NCBI GenBank assembly: GCA_023458595.1
Contig: JAEWYT010000027.1
Span: forward strand, 1 to 45,414
Source: Pseudomonadota bacterium
GTDB lineage: Bacteria > Pseudomonadota > Alphaproteobacteria > Rhizobiales > Tepidamorphaceae
Direction of reading: 5' to 3'
DNA: 45,414 nucleotides
Shown here: piece by piece, positions 32,682 through 43,851 of the stretch
Layout: the number at the start of each line of letters is the position of its first letter
Position numbering within the stretch: position 1 is the first letter of the stretch
The notes under the pieces: model-generated
Databases searched by the model: none
Told to the model about the DNA's origin: nothing
What the model saw: the letters and a program-made list of their open reading frames with translations, nothing else
Translations under genes and position numbers: made by a program

Positions 32682-33347
32682 TCAGGCCGCGTCCTCTTCG
32701 TCGGCCGCCGCCTCGAGGCGCTTGTCGAGATAGCCGCCGCAGACCTCGATCAGCTCGTCGACCTTGTTCTCGAAGAAATGGTTCGCCCCTTCGACGATCT
32801 TCTGGTCGATGACGATGCCCTTCTGCGTCTTCAGCTTCTCGATCAGCGACTGCATGTCGGCGGGCGTGACGACGCGGTCGTCCGAGCCGTGGATGATCAG
32901 GCCCGACGACGGGCAGGGGGCCAGGAACGAGAAGTCGTAGATGTTCGGCTGCGGGGCGACCGAGATGAAGCCCTCGACCTCGGGCCGGCGCATCAGCAGC
33001 TGCATGCCGATCCAGGCGCCGAAGGAGAACCCGGCGATCCAGCAGGCGCGCGCGTCCGGGTTGAAGCTCTGCACCCAGTCGAGCGCGGCGGCGGCGTCGG
33101 AAAGCTCGCCGAGGCCGTGGTCGAACGAGCCCTGGCTGCGGCCGACGCCGCGGAAATTGAAGCGGAGCACCGCGAATCCGCGCTCGGCGAACATGTAGTA
33201 CATCTGGTAGGCGACCTGATTGTTCATCGTGCCGCCGAACTGGGGATGCGGATGAAGGATCAGCGCGATCCGCGAACTCTTGGTCTTCGGCGGATGATAG
33301 CGGCCTTCCAGGCGACCTGCGGGCCCGGTGAAGATGACTTCCGGCAT
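32682..33347 (-). CDS. Alpha/beta hydrolase (dienelactone-hydrolase-like fold)
   Basis: Cytoplasmic hydrolase of 221 residues. The oxyanion strand reads IALILHPHPQFGGTMNNQV, then FAVLRFNFRGVGRSQGSFDHGLGE. The nucleophile elbow is GFSFGAW (Gly-x-Ser-x-Gly), and LIIHGSDDRVVTPADM and the GANHFFENK histidine supply the acid and base. This short HPHPQFGG-type family is widespread in alphaproteobacteria with unproven function. The long upstream frame lacks similarity; the ATG giving MPEVIFTGPAGRLEGRYHPP is preferred. It diverges from the SUF operon, whose promoter lies in the shared ~290-bp gap. Confidence 0.88.
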   Translation of the reverse strand: MPEVIFTGPAGRLEGRYHPPKTKSSRIALILHPHPQFGGTMNNQVAYQMYYMFAERGFAVLRFNFRGVGRSQGSFDHGLGELSDAAAALDWVQSFNPDARACWIAGFSFGAWIGMQLLMRRPEVEGFISVAPQPNIYDFSFLAPCPSSGLIIHGSDDRVVTPADMQSLIEKLKTQKGIVIDQKIVEGANHFFENKVDELIEVCGGYLDKRLEAAADEEDAA

Positions 33348-33453
33348 TGAACGCGATGTCCTCTTTTTATGGTTGGCAGGAAGCGGGTGGCCGGAGGCCG
33401 GTGCCTGGCTGTTCACGCGCGCGCCGAACTGTCCCCGGCGCGCTGGCGTTTCC

Positions 33454-33482
33454 TTGACACCTACCCGGCAGCCTCCTACAAA
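33454..33482 (+). promoter_or_regulatory. Promoter of the SUF operon
   Basis: TTGACA (-35), 17-bp spacer, TACAAA (-10). The predicted transcription start is near 33489, giving a ~150-nt leader before the first desulfurase gene. Confidence 0.6.
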
Positions 33483-33485
33483 CTC

Positions 33486-33502
33486 TTTAGAAGTTTTCGA
33501 AA
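33486..33502 (+). promoter_or_regulatory. Irr-like iron-responsive operator (ICE type)
   Basis: TTTAGAAGTTTTCGAAA is TTTAGAA-N3-TTCGAAA, one base from the symmetrical TTTAGAA/TTCTAAA arms known for the Irr operator. It covers the predicted start point of the SUF transcript, a position that suits repression. Assignment is by pattern and by known Irr control of suf genes in Rhizobiales. Confidence 0.5.
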
Positions 33503-33566
33503 CTGGGCTTCGGCGGACACCGGACCGGCGGTCGTGTCCGCGCCGGCCTGTCCGGAAGCTTTGACA

Positions 33567-33586
33567 GACACCACATATCTTGTGTC
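33567..33586 (+). promoter_or_regulatory. Second palindrome in SUF leader
   Basis: GACACCACATATCTTGTGTC is symmetrical at 8 of 10 positions per arm and lies in the leader about 55 bp before the GTG of the first gene. It does not match the RirA or IscR patterns I know, so the binding protein, if any, is unknown. Confidence 0.35.
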
Positions 33587-33640
33587 GAACGCAAGACTTC
33601 AAGGCACGGAAACGGCGCCGGCGGCAAAGAGGATGAATGG

Positions 33641-34792
33641 GTGGGGGCCGACATCGCCTACCTGGACCACAATGCGACCGCTCCCGTCCGCCCCGAGGTG
33701 ATCGAGGCGGTGACGGATGCGTTGCGCGTGACCGGCAACCCGTCGTCCGTGCATTCGGCGGGCCGCGCGGCCCGCAAGCTGATCGAGGACGCGCGCCGCG
33801 ACGTGGCCGCGCTCGTCGGCGCGGAGGCGTCCGCCGTCACCTTCACGAGCGGCGGCACGGAGGCGAACGCGCTCGCCCTCGGCCGGCGCCGGGACGGCGA
33901 GATCCTGCTCGCGTCCGCGATCGAACACCCCTCCGTTCTGGGCGGAGGGCGGTTTCCGGCCGAATCCGTCGAGACGATCCCGGTGACGCCCGGAGGGGTC
34001 GTCGATCTCGAATGGCTGGAGAAGCGGCTTTCCGTCGCACCCGCGCCCGCGATCGTCTCGGTGATGCTCGTCAACAACGAGACCGGCGCGATCCAGCCGG
34101 TCGCCGATGCCGCCCGGCTGGCGCGGCAGGCGGGCGCGCGCGTCCATTGCGACGCGGTTCAGGCCGCCGGACGGCTCGAAATCGATATCGCGGCGCTCGG
34201 GGCCGACTATCTGACGCTTTCCGCCCACAAAATCGGCGGTCCGCAGGGCGCGGGCGCACTCGTGCGCTGCGACAAATTGGTGCCGGTCGAACCGCTCTAT
34301 CGTGGCGGGGGACAGGAGCGGTCGTACCGTCCCGGCACGGAAGCCGTCGCCGCGATCGCCGGATTTGGCGTCGCGGCCCGGATCGCCGCCGGGGAAATCG
34401 ACCGATGTGCCGAAATCGAGACCCTCAGGGACTGGTTCGAGTCGGAACTATGCACTATCTCGCCCAGTGCGGTCGTCTTCGCCGGCGGATCGGCGCGGCT
34501 TGCCAACACAAGCTGCTTCGGGGTCCGGGGCATTTCGGCGGAGACGGCCATGATCGCACTCGATCTCGACGGTGTGTGCGTCAGTTCCGGGTCGGCCTGC
34601 TCGTCGGGCAAGGTCGCCGTCTCGCACGTGCTGTCGGCCATGGGTGTCTCGCCGGACCTTGCCTCCGGCGCGATCCGTGTGAGCCTCGGCTGGTCGAGCA
34701 CGAAGGACGACGTGGAGCGTTTCATCAACGCCTGGCGGCGCGTTCAGGACAAGCGCGGCCGCCGCGGGCAGGAGGTGGTGGTAGCGGCATAA
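33641..34792 (+). CDS. Cysteine desulfurase, IscS/NifS type (class I)
   Basis: PLP enzyme releasing sulfur from cysteine for Fe-S cluster assembly, about 383 residues. The HNATAPVRPEV start, SGGTEANALAL, AIEHPSVL, VNNETGAIQPV, CDAVQAAGR and SAHKIGGPQGAG (PLP lysine) are all present. The catalytic cysteine is in SSGSACSSGK, the class I loop, unlike SufS further down the operon. The start is GTG with GAGG 8 bp upstream. It is the first gene behind the Irr-like operator and runs into sufB about 40 bp later. Two desulfurases in one SUF operon are common in Rhizobiales. Confidence 0.9.
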   Translation: MGADIAYLDHNATAPVRPEVIEAVTDALRVTGNPSSVHSAGRAARKLIEDARRDVAALVGAEASAVTFTSGGTEANALALGRRRDGEILLASAIEHPSVLGGGRFPAESVETIPVTPGGVVDLEWLEKRLSVAPAPAIVSVMLVNNETGAIQPVADAARLARQAGARVHCDAVQAAGRLEIDIAALGADYLTLSAHKIGGPQGAGALVRCDKLVPVEPLYRGGGQERSYRPGTEAVAAIAGFGVAARIAAGEIDRCAEIETLRDWFESELCTISPSAVVFAGGSARLANTSCFGVRGISAETAMIALDLDGVCVSSGSACSSGKVAVSHVLSAMGVSPDLASGAIRVSLGWSSTKDDVERFINAWRRVQDKRGRRGQEVVVAA

Positions 34793-34835
34793 GCGAAACC
34801 CGCGGTCCTTGAAACCGTGAGTGAAGGAGCAATTG

Positions 34836-36305
<1,470 letters not shown>

Positions 36306-36337
36306 CGGCCCGACCGGAAGACACGAAAGACACCGAA

Positions 36338-37099
36338 ATGACCGCTCTGCTCGAAATCAAGAATCTGCACGTCAAGATCGCCGACGAGGACAAGGAGATC
36401 CTGCGCGGCCTCGACCTGACGGTGAACGCCGGCGAGGTGCACGCGATCATGGGCCCGAACGGCTCCGGCAAGTCGACGCTGTCCTACGTGCTCGCCGGCA
36501 AGGACGACTACGAGATCACCGACGGCCGGATCCTGTTCATGGGGCGGGACCTGACCGAGATGGAGCCGGACGAGCGGGCCGCCGCCGGCCTGTTCCTTGC
36601 CTTCCAGTATCCCGTCGAGATCCCGGGCGTCGCCTTCATGACGTTCCTGAAGACGGCGCTCAACGCGCAGCGCAAGGCGCGCGGCGAGGGCGAACTGTCG
36701 ACGCCGGACTTCATGCGTCTCGTGCGCGAGAAGGCGGGCCTGCTGAACGTCACCCAGGACATGCTGAAGCGGCCGGTGAACGTCGGCTTCTCGGGCGGCG
36801 AGAAGAAGCGCAGCGAGATCCTGCAGATGGCGCTCCTGGAGCCGAAGCTGTGCGTGCTCGACGAGACCGATTCCGGCCTCGACATCGACGCGCTTCGGGT
36901 GGTCGCCGACGGCGTCAACTCGCTGCGGTCGGCGGAGCGGGGGATGGTCGTCATCACCCACTACCAGCGGCTCCTCAACCACATCGTTCCCGACGTGGTG
37001 CACGTCATGTCGGCGGGCCGCATCGTGAAGACCGGCGGCAAGGAACTGGCGCTCGAGCTGGAACAGTCGGGTTACGCGGCCTTCACGGAAGCCGCGTGA
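36338..37099 (+). CDS. sufC: Fe-S assembly ATPase SufC
   Basis: ABC-type ATPase that drives the SufBCD complex, 253 residues. Walker A is MGPNGSGKST, the ABC signature is the family variant VGFSGGEKKR, and Walker B is LCVLDETDSGLDIDAL with the switch histidine in VVITHYQRLL. FLAFQYPVEIPGV is the SufC Q-loop region. The ATG lies 32 bp after the sufB stop; an upstream frame without similarity is not included. Confidence 0.95.
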   Translation: MTALLEIKNLHVKIADEDKEILRGLDLTVNAGEVHAIMGPNGSGKSTLSYVLAGKDDYEITDGRILFMGRDLTEMEPDERAAAGLFLAFQYPVEIPGVAFMTFLKTALNAQRKARGEGELSTPDFMRLVREKAGLLNVTQDMLKRPVNVGFSGGEKKRSEILQMALLEPKLCVLDETDSGLDIDALRVVADGVNSLRSAERGMVVITHYQRLLNHIVPDVVHVMSAGRIVKTGGKELALELEQSGYAAFTEAA

Positions 37100-37122
37100 T
37101 CCGGATGCCGGGAGAGACTGTC

Positions 37123-38436
37123 ATGAACGTCGAGGTCCGCAACAAGCAGACCGCAGCCGAGCGGGCGGCGTGCGAGCAGTTCGCCGCCGTCGCCGGCAGC
37201 CTGCCGGGGTCCGGGGCTGTCGCCGCCGTGCGCAGGCGGGCGATGGAGCGCTTCGTCGCCGAAGGCCTGCCGCACCGGCGCATCGAGGAGTGGAAGTACA
37301 CCGACCTGCGCGCGGCGCTGCGCGAGCTGCCGCCGCTCGCCGCCGCGTCCGACGCGCCGATCGGGCCGGACACGCTCGGCGAGGTCGATTGCTGGAAGAT
37401 CGTCGTCGTCGACGGCGGCGAGCCGCGCCTGCCGAAGGGGCTCGCCGACGAGGGCGTCGAGGTTTCGCGCCTCAGCGAGGCGCTCGCCGACGGCGCGCTC
37501 GAAGGCGAATGGCCCGAGGGGACGGCGTCTGCGATCTTCGACCTGAACACCGCGTTCGTGTCGACCGGCGTCGTTCTGCGCATTCCGGCGAACGTCCATG
37601 TCGGCAAGCCGATCCAGATCGCCTGCGTGACGACGGCGCCGAAGGCCGCGTCGGTCTATCTGCGCAACCGCATCCATGTCGGCGCCGGCGGCTCGGCGAC
37701 GGTCATGGAGACCTACGAGGGCCCCGACGGGGTCGCCTACCTGGTCAACGCGGCGACGAAGCTGTCGGCCGACCGCGACGCCGGCCTGACCTGGGTCAAG
37801 GTGCAGCGCGACGGGGACAAGGCCTCGCATTTCGCGACCGTCGCGGCGGACGTGGGCCAGGGCGCCAGGCTGACGGTCGCGCCGTTCACGACCGGAGCCG
37901 CGCTGTCGCGCAACCAGTTCGCCATTGCCTTCTCCGGCCGGCACTCGGAGGCCAATCTCGCCGGCGTTCACCTTCTCGGCGAGCGTCAGCACGGGGATAC
38001 GACGCTGTTCGTCGACCACGCGCTCCCCGACGGGGCGAGCCGCGAGCTGTTCAAGTCCGTCCTCGACGGAGAGGCGCACGGCGTCTTCCAGGGCAAGATC
38101 CTGGTGCGGCAGGACGCCCAGAAGACCGACGGGCGGATGATGACGCAGGCGCTGATGCTGTCGGAGCGGGCAGAGGCCGACAACAAGCCGGAACTCGAGA
38201 TCTACGCCGACGACGTGCAGTGCGGCCACGGCGCGACGTCGGGCCGGATCGACGAGGACCTGCTGTTCTACCTGCGCGCCCGCGGCATTCCCGAGCCGAC
38301 GGCGAAGGCGCTCCTGATCGAGGCTTTCATCGGCGAGGCGGTCGAGGCGATCGGCAACGAGGCGATCGCCGAGGCGCTGTCCGCGCTCGCGCACGACTGG
38401 GTGACGCAGCACGCGCGCCAGGAGCAGGCACGTTGA
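37123..38436 (+). CDS. sufD: Fe-S assembly protein SufD
   Basis: SufB paralogue and partner in the scaffold, about 437 residues. The N-terminal helical part has RRIEEWKYTDLRAAL, the consensus WKYT/S-x-L segment. The beta-helix contains IHVGAGGSATVMETYEG and FKSVLDGEAHGVFQGKILVRQDAQKTDGRMM, and the C-terminus ADDVQCGHGATSGRIDEDLLFYLRARGIPE has the conserved Cys-Gly-His of SufD. The ATG behind GGGAGA is chosen over one 18 bp earlier. Its stop overlaps the TTG start of sufS. Confidence 0.94.
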   Translation: MNVEVRNKQTAAERAACEQFAAVAGSLPGSGAVAAVRRRAMERFVAEGLPHRRIEEWKYTDLRAALRELPPLAAASDAPIGPDTLGEVDCWKIVVVDGGEPRLPKGLADEGVEVSRLSEALADGALEGEWPEGTASAIFDLNTAFVSTGVVLRIPANVHVGKPIQIACVTTAPKAASVYLRNRIHVGAGGSATVMETYEGPDGVAYLVNAATKLSADRDAGLTWVKVQRDGDKASHFATVAADVGQGARLTVAPFTTGAALSRNQFAIAFSGRHSEANLAGVHLLGERQHGDTTLFVDHALPDGASRELFKSVLDGEAHGVFQGKILVRQDAQKTDGRMMTQALMLSERAEADNKPELEIYADDVQCGHGATSGRIDEDLLFYLRARGIPEPTAKALLIEAFIGEAVEAIGNEAIAEALSALAHDWVTQHARQEQAR

Positions 38437-39653
38437 GCGCCTACGACGTCGAGCGCATCCGGGCGGACTTCCCGATTCTTTCCCGCGAGGTCTACGGCAA
38501 GCCGCTCGTCTATCTCGACAACGCCGCCTCCGCCCAGAAGCCGCGGCAGGTGATCGAGGCGATGACGCACGCCTACGAGCACGAATACGCCAATGTGCAC
38601 CGCGGCCTGCATTTCCTGTCGAACACCGCGACGGAGAATTTCGAGAACGCCCGCGAGCGCGTGCGTTCGTTCCTGAACGCGGCGTCGGCCGACGAGATCG
38701 TCTTCACGCGCAACGCGACGGAAGCGATCAATCTCGTCGCCTACTCCTTCGGCGAGAGCGTCGGCGAGGGCGACGAGATCGTGCTCTCGATCATGGAGCA
38801 CCACTCCAACATCGTGCCCTGGCACTTCCTGCGCGAGCGCAAGGGCGCCGTGCTGAAATGGGCGCCGGTCGGCGAGGACGGCAGCTTCAGGATCGAGGAG
38901 TTCGAGAAGCTCCTCGGCCCCCGAACAAAAATCGTCGCGATCACCCACATGTCCAACATGCTGGGCACCGTCGTGCCGGTGAAGGAAATCGTGCGGATCG
39001 CGCACGAGCGCGGGATACCGGTGCTGGTCGACGGCAGCCAGGGGGCGGTGCACCTGAACGTCGACGTGCGCGACATCGGCGCCGACTTCTACGTCTTCAC
39101 CGGCCACAAGGTGTACGGGCCGACGGGCATCGGCGTCCTCTACGGGCGCAAGGAGGCGCTCGCGGTGCTGCCGCCCTTCAACGGCGGCGGCGAGATGATC
39201 CGCGACGTGACGACGGATACCGTGACCTACGGCGACCCGCCGCACCGGTTCGAGGCCGGAACGCCGCCGATCGTCCAGGCGATCGGGCTCGCCGCGGCGC
39301 TCGACTACATGGACACGGTGGGCCGGGAGGCGATCCGCGCGCACGAGGACAGGCTGCGCGACTACGCCCACGAGCGGCTCGGTGCGATGAACTCGCTGAG
39401 GATCTTCGGCACCGCGCCGGACAAGGGCGCGATCGTCGCCTTCGAGATGACGGGCGCGCACGCGCACGACGTCTCGACGGTGATCGACCGCTACGGCGTC
39501 GCCGTCAGGGCCGGCACGCACTGCGTCCAGCCGCTCCTGCAGCGTTTCGGCGTCACCGCGACGTGCCGGGCCTCGTTCGGCATGTATAATACGCTGGAAG
39601 AGGTCGACCGCCTCGCCGAGGCGCTCGGCAAGGCCCAGCAGTTCTTCGCCTGA
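38433..39653 (+). CDS. sufS: Cysteine desulfurase SufS (class II), TTG start
   Basis: Dedicated desulfurase of the SUF machine, 406 residues. YLDNAASAQKPRQVIEAM, NVHRGLHFLS, FTRNATEAINLVA, SIMEHHSNIVPW, DGSQGAVH and FTGHKVYGPTG with the PLP lysine are present. The catalytic cysteine lies in AVRAGTHCVQPLL, the class II loop. There is no ATG; TTG overlaps the sufD stop (TTGA) and an AGGAG lies upstream, so initiation is coupled to sufD. No SufE or SufU acceptor is encoded nearby. Confidence 0.95.
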   Translation: MSAYDVERIRADFPILSREVYGKPLVYLDNAASAQKPRQVIEAMTHAYEHEYANVHRGLHFLSNTATENFENARERVRSFLNAASADEIVFTRNATEAINLVAYSFGESVGEGDEIVLSIMEHHSNIVPWHFLRERKGAVLKWAPVGEDGSFRIEEFEKLLGPRTKIVAITHMSNMLGTVVPVKEIVRIAHERGIPVLVDGSQGAVHLNVDVRDIGADFYVFTGHKVYGPTGIGVLYGRKEALAVLPPFNGGGEMIRDVTTDTVTYGDPPHRFEAGTPPIVQAIGLAAALDYMDTVGREAIRAHEDRLRDYAHERLGAMNSLRIFGTAPDKGAIVAFEMTGAHAHDVSTVIDRYGVAVRAGTHCVQPLLQRFGVTATCRASFGMYNTLEEVDRLAEALGKAQQFFA

Positions 39654-39664
39654 GGAAGCGAACG

Positions 39665-40051
39665 ATGGAAGAAGCCAGCAACGACGCGACCGACGCTTCG
39701 CCCGGAACGGGCGCGGCGCAGGATTCGGCGATTCCGGCGGACGAGCTCGATCGGCTCACCGACGACATCATCGGCGCGCTCAAGACCGTCTACGATCCGG
39801 AGATCCCGGTCGACATCTTCGAGCTCGGCCTTATCTACAAGATCGACGTCGACGACGACCGCAACGTCGCGATCGACATGACGCTGACCGCGCCCGGCTG
39901 TCCGGTCGCCGGCGAGATGCCGGCCTGGGTGGAAACGGCGGTCAGCGCGGTGGGCGGCGTCGGCGACGTCAGAGTGCAGATGGTCTTCGACCCGCCGTGG
40001 GATCCGAGCCGCATGTCGGACGAGGCGAGGGTCGCCCTCGATTTCTACTGA
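39665..40051 (+). CDS. sufT: SUF-associated MIP18/DUF59 protein SufT
   Basis: Fe-S maturation factor of 128 residues. After a disordered Asp/Ala-rich start, the DUF59 core reads ALKTVYDPEIPVDIFELGLIYKIDVDDD, MTLTAPGCPVAGEMP with the conserved cysteine, and VRVQMVFDPPWDPSRMSDEAR. DUF59 proteins in SUF operons assist cluster delivery to client proteins. It begins 11 bp after sufS and precedes sufA. Confidence 0.92.
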   Translation: MEEASNDATDASPGTGAAQDSAIPADELDRLTDDIIGALKTVYDPEIPVDIFELGLIYKIDVDDDRNVAIDMTLTAPGCPVAGEMPAWVETAVSAVGGVGDVRVQMVFDPPWDPSRMSDEARVALDFY

Positions 40052-40097
40052 CCTATATGGCGTTCGCACGAGCCTTCAGACCGTAACGGACCGATCC

Positions 40098-40475
40098 ATG
40101 ACGATAGCTGCCGCGCGACCGAGGCCCAAAGTGGTGACGCTGACCGATGCCGCCGCCGAACGAGTCCGCGAGATCATCGCCAACTCCGACAAGCCGATCG
40201 TCGGCCTGCGCGTCGGCGTGAAGAACGGCGGCTGCGCGGGCATGTCCTACACGATGGAGTATGCCGAGGACATCGCCCCCTACGACGAGGTGGTCGAGGA
40301 CAAGGGCGTCAAGGTTCTGATCGACCCGAAGGCCGTCCTGTTCCTGCTCGGCACCGAGATGGACTTCCAGGTCGACAAGTTGTCGTCGCGCTTCGTGTTC
40401 AACAACCCGAACCAGACCTCGGCCTGCGGCTGCGGGGAATCGGTGGCGCTGACGCCGGCGGCGTTCGACGCCTGA
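40098..40475 (+). CDS. sufA: A-type iron-sulfur carrier SufA/IscA
   Basis: Fe-S cluster carrier of 125 residues. The three conserved cysteines are in GGCAGMSY and SACGCGES. LTDAAAERVREII and GLRVGVKNGGCAG match the HesB/IscA fold, and the C-terminal NNPNQTSACGCGES motif is intact. It closes the Fe-S part of the operon about 45 bp after sufT. Confidence 0.94.
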   Translation: MTIAAARPRPKVVTLTDAAAERVREIIANSDKPIVGLRVGVKNGGCAGMSYTMEYAEDIAPYDEVVEDKGVKVLIDPKAVLFLLGTEMDFQVDKLSSRFVFNNPNQTSACGCGESVALTPAAFDA

Positions 40476-40502
40476 GGCGACCGCGCCCCGCGTGGTGGGG
40501 CC

Positions 40503-40853
40503 ATGGCGATCTCGTCGGAATACGCGGAGTTCGTCGCCGAGCTGTTCTCCGGCTTCGGGCCGGTGCGCGTGCGGCGCATGTTCGGCGGCGCCGGCATCTT
40601 CCACGAGGACGTCATGATCGGGCTCGTCACGGACGGGACGATCTTCCTGCGCACCGACCGGGCGCTCGCCGCCGACATGGCTGCCGAAGGCAGCGCGCCG
40701 TTCGTCTACCGGGGCGGGACGAAGCGCGTGGAGATGCCTTACTGGCGGCTGCCCGAGCGGCTCATCGACGACGTCGACGAACTCGCCGAATGGGCCAGGC
40801 GCGCGCATCGCGCGGCGCTCGCGGCGAAAGCGCCGAAGCGGCGGAAGCGGTAG
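40503..40853 (+). CDS. TfoX N-terminal-domain protein
   Basis: A 116-residue stand-alone TfoX/Sxy N-terminal domain. The pattern VRVRRMFGGAGIFHEDVMIGLVTDGTIFLRTD is diagnostic, followed by PFVYRGGTKRVEMPYWRLPERLIDDVDELAEWARRA and a basic KAPKRRKR end. In gammaproteobacteria TfoX controls competence, but short alphaproteobacterial versions have no known role. It follows sufA by 28 bp and may be co-transcribed. Confidence 0.88.
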   Translation: MAISSEYAEFVAELFSGFGPVRVRRMFGGAGIFHEDVMIGLVTDGTIFLRTDRALAADMAAEGSAPFVYRGGTKRVEMPYWRLPERLIDDVDELAEWARRAHRAALAAKAPKRRKR

Positions 40854-40911
40854 GGTGTCCCGCCTTCGGGCGGCGCGCCATCGAGACAGCATCGCCTGCC
40901 GCCTGTGGGCC

Positions 40912-40926
40912 CTGGATCAGGTCCAG
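40912..40926. repeat. Dispersed palindrome (type 1, partial)
   Basis: CTGGATCAGGTCCAG with a CC on the left, nearly the same as the copy at 118-136 but with the right arm altered. It lies in the gap between the TfoX gene and the convergent GGDEF gene. Confidence 0.6.
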
Positions 40927-41019
40927 CGCACGCGTTTGTCTTCGAGGCGCCGCCTGGGCAGCGATTGGAGACCGCGTGTCCCGGACCCGTATGGATTGAT
41001 CTTGGCCGGCTGTCGTCGC

Positions 41020-41044
41020 CGGGAGGCGATGGCTTCGCCTCCCG
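41020..41044. other. Hairpin between convergent genes
   Basis: CGGGAGGCGA, loop TGGCT, TCGCCTCCCG: a perfect 10-bp stem between the TfoX and GGDEF genes. No clear T-tract on either strand. It may serve as a bidirectional stop or transcript-end stabiliser. Confidence 0.4.
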
Positions 41045-41116
41045 TTCGACCCTGCGGGGCATCTCATAGACAGTGGCGACGCCTGCCCGTGCCGACCGTC
41101 CGGGAAGGCGCGGCGC

Positions 41117-42178
41117 TCAGGCTACCGCGGGTTCGCGCGTGCTTTCGTCCAGCTCGTCCTCGGCCGTCACGCAGTTGCGGCCGTTGCGCTTGGAGGCGTA
41201 GAGGGCCATGTCGGCGCGCTCGATCAGGGTATCGCGCGTGTCGTTCTCGCGAAGCGTGGCAATGCCGACCGACATGGTGATGCGGCCAAGGCTCTCGCCG
41301 GTCGAGCGCTTGATGAGTTCCTTGGCCATCACGCCGGCGCGGATCTGGTTGCCCACCGTCGTGGCGGCCTGCAGGTTCGTGTTGGGCAGGATCACCGCGA
41401 ACTCCTCGCCGCCGTAGCGCGCGGCGATGTCGCGGCCCTTCACCGCCGCCTTGATCGCGGCCCCGACGAGGCGCAGCACCTGGTCGCCGGTCTGGTGGCC
41501 GAAGGTGTCGTTGAACTTCTTGAAGTGGTCGATGTCGCACATCGCGAGCGACAGCGGCTCGCCGCGGCGCACCGCGATGTCGACCGCACGCTCCAGGCTC
41601 TGGTCGAAATGCTTGCGGTTGGCGAGCCCGGTCAGCTGATCGGTCAGCGACTCGTAGCGGATCGCCTCCAGGCTCTCCTGCAGATCGGTGATCTGGATCC
41701 GCGATTCCTTGAGCTGGCCCTCGAGCGCGCTGTTGCGCGTCTCCATTTCCGCCGTGGCGCGGATGATCTTCTCGACGATCAGCCGCATCTGCTGCTTGGT
41801 CTCGGCGCCGCCGAGGCCGTGCGCCGCCGAGCGCAGGGACTCCCCGTACTGCTCACAGGTCTGGCCGGAGGACTCCAGCATGACGATGATCTCGTCGAGC
41901 TCCTTGGAGACCCGTGCGCTGACCTCGCCGACGCGGTCGCTCAGGCGGACGGGCGACAGGAACTCGTCGTAGAACCGCTCGGTGAGATCCTCGGGGAGGT
42001 GCCCGAGGCGCTTCAGGGCGTCGTTGACGGCCTTGTTCAGCTCACGGTTGAAGCCGGCGGCGTAGATGTACCAGAGCTCGTAATTGCGCGGATACGCGTG
42101 CGTGCGATTGCCTTTGAGATAGGTGAGGGCAGCCTCGCCGTAGGCTATCGAGCGCTCGAATTCGTCCGTTCTTGTCAC
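41117..42178 (-). CDS. Diguanylate cyclase (soluble GGDEF)
   Basis: Cyclic-di-GMP synthase of about 353 residues. A helical N-terminal part (EFERSIAYGEAALTYLKGNRTHAYPRNYELWYIYAAG, ~1-60) and a long coiled-coil linker (~120-175, ETRNSALEGQLKESRIQITDLQESLEAI) lead to the GGDEF domain beginning SLTDQLTGLANRKHFD. The active site is RYGGEEFAVIL, and the inhibitory I-site has lysine for arginine (KGRD instead of RxxD). An upstream GTG at 42229 is in frame, but the GTG behind GGGGGA is preferred. A perfect TTAA-N7-TTAA palindrome lies upstream. Confidence 0.9.
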   Translation of the reverse strand: MTRTDEFERSIAYGEAALTYLKGNRTHAYPRNYELWYIYAAGFNRELNKAVNDALKRLGHLPEDLTERFYDEFLSPVRLSDRVGEVSARVSKELDEIIVMLESSGQTCEQYGESLRSAAHGLGGAETKQQMRLIVEKIIRATAEMETRNSALEGQLKESRIQITDLQESLEAIRYESLTDQLTGLANRKHFDQSLERAVDIAVRRGEPLSLAMCDIDHFKKFNDTFGHQTGDQVLRLVGAAIKAAVKGRDIAARYGGEEFAVILPNTNLQAATTVGNQIRAGVMAKELIKRSTGESLGRITMSVGIATLRENDTRDTLIERADMALYASKRNGRNCVTAEDELDESTREPAVA

Positions 42179-42258
42179 TTGCGCCAATCCCCCGAAGCGA
42201 CGTGCCCCCCGCCGCGCTTCACTGCCCACGAAGCAACGTCAGAATAGTTTCCGCTGCC

Positions 42259-42273
42259 TTAACGCAGGGTTAA
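42259..42273 (-). promoter_or_regulatory. CtrA-like palindrome upstream of GGDEF gene
   Basis: TTAA-CGCAGGG-TTAA, embedded in the longer symmetrical CTTAAC...GTTAAG. It lies about 80 bp before the preferred diguanylate cyclase start. The exact TTAA spacing of 7 matches CtrA sites in alphaproteobacteria. Pattern only. Confidence 0.5.
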
Positions 42274-42331
42274 GTTCCGCCGCGTTCGTTGAACAAAAGT
42301 CGAGCGACGTAATTTATTGATATATATGCCG

Positions 42332-43765
<1,434 letters not shown>

Positions 43766-43827
43766 CTACCGGCCACCGTGGTGCGTGTGGCGGGACTGGC
43801 GCAAACGCAGGGATTTCAAGGATTCTT

Positions 43828-43851
43828 GTTCCGCTCGGCTTTTCGCGGAAC
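43828..43851 (-). promoter_or_regulatory. Inverted repeat overlapping helicase -10
   Basis: On the helicase strand GTTCCGC ... GCGGAAC is a perfect 7-bp inverted repeat with a 10-nt centre, covering the end of the -10 box and the predicted start point. It may be an operator, or a 5' mRNA hairpin if transcription begins upstream of it. Confidence 0.45.

Noticed and set aside
33561..33589. Second SUF promoter beginning TTGACA at 33561
   Set aside because: No acceptable -10 lies at 16-18 bp; the upstream TTGACA-N17-TACAAA pair is far better.
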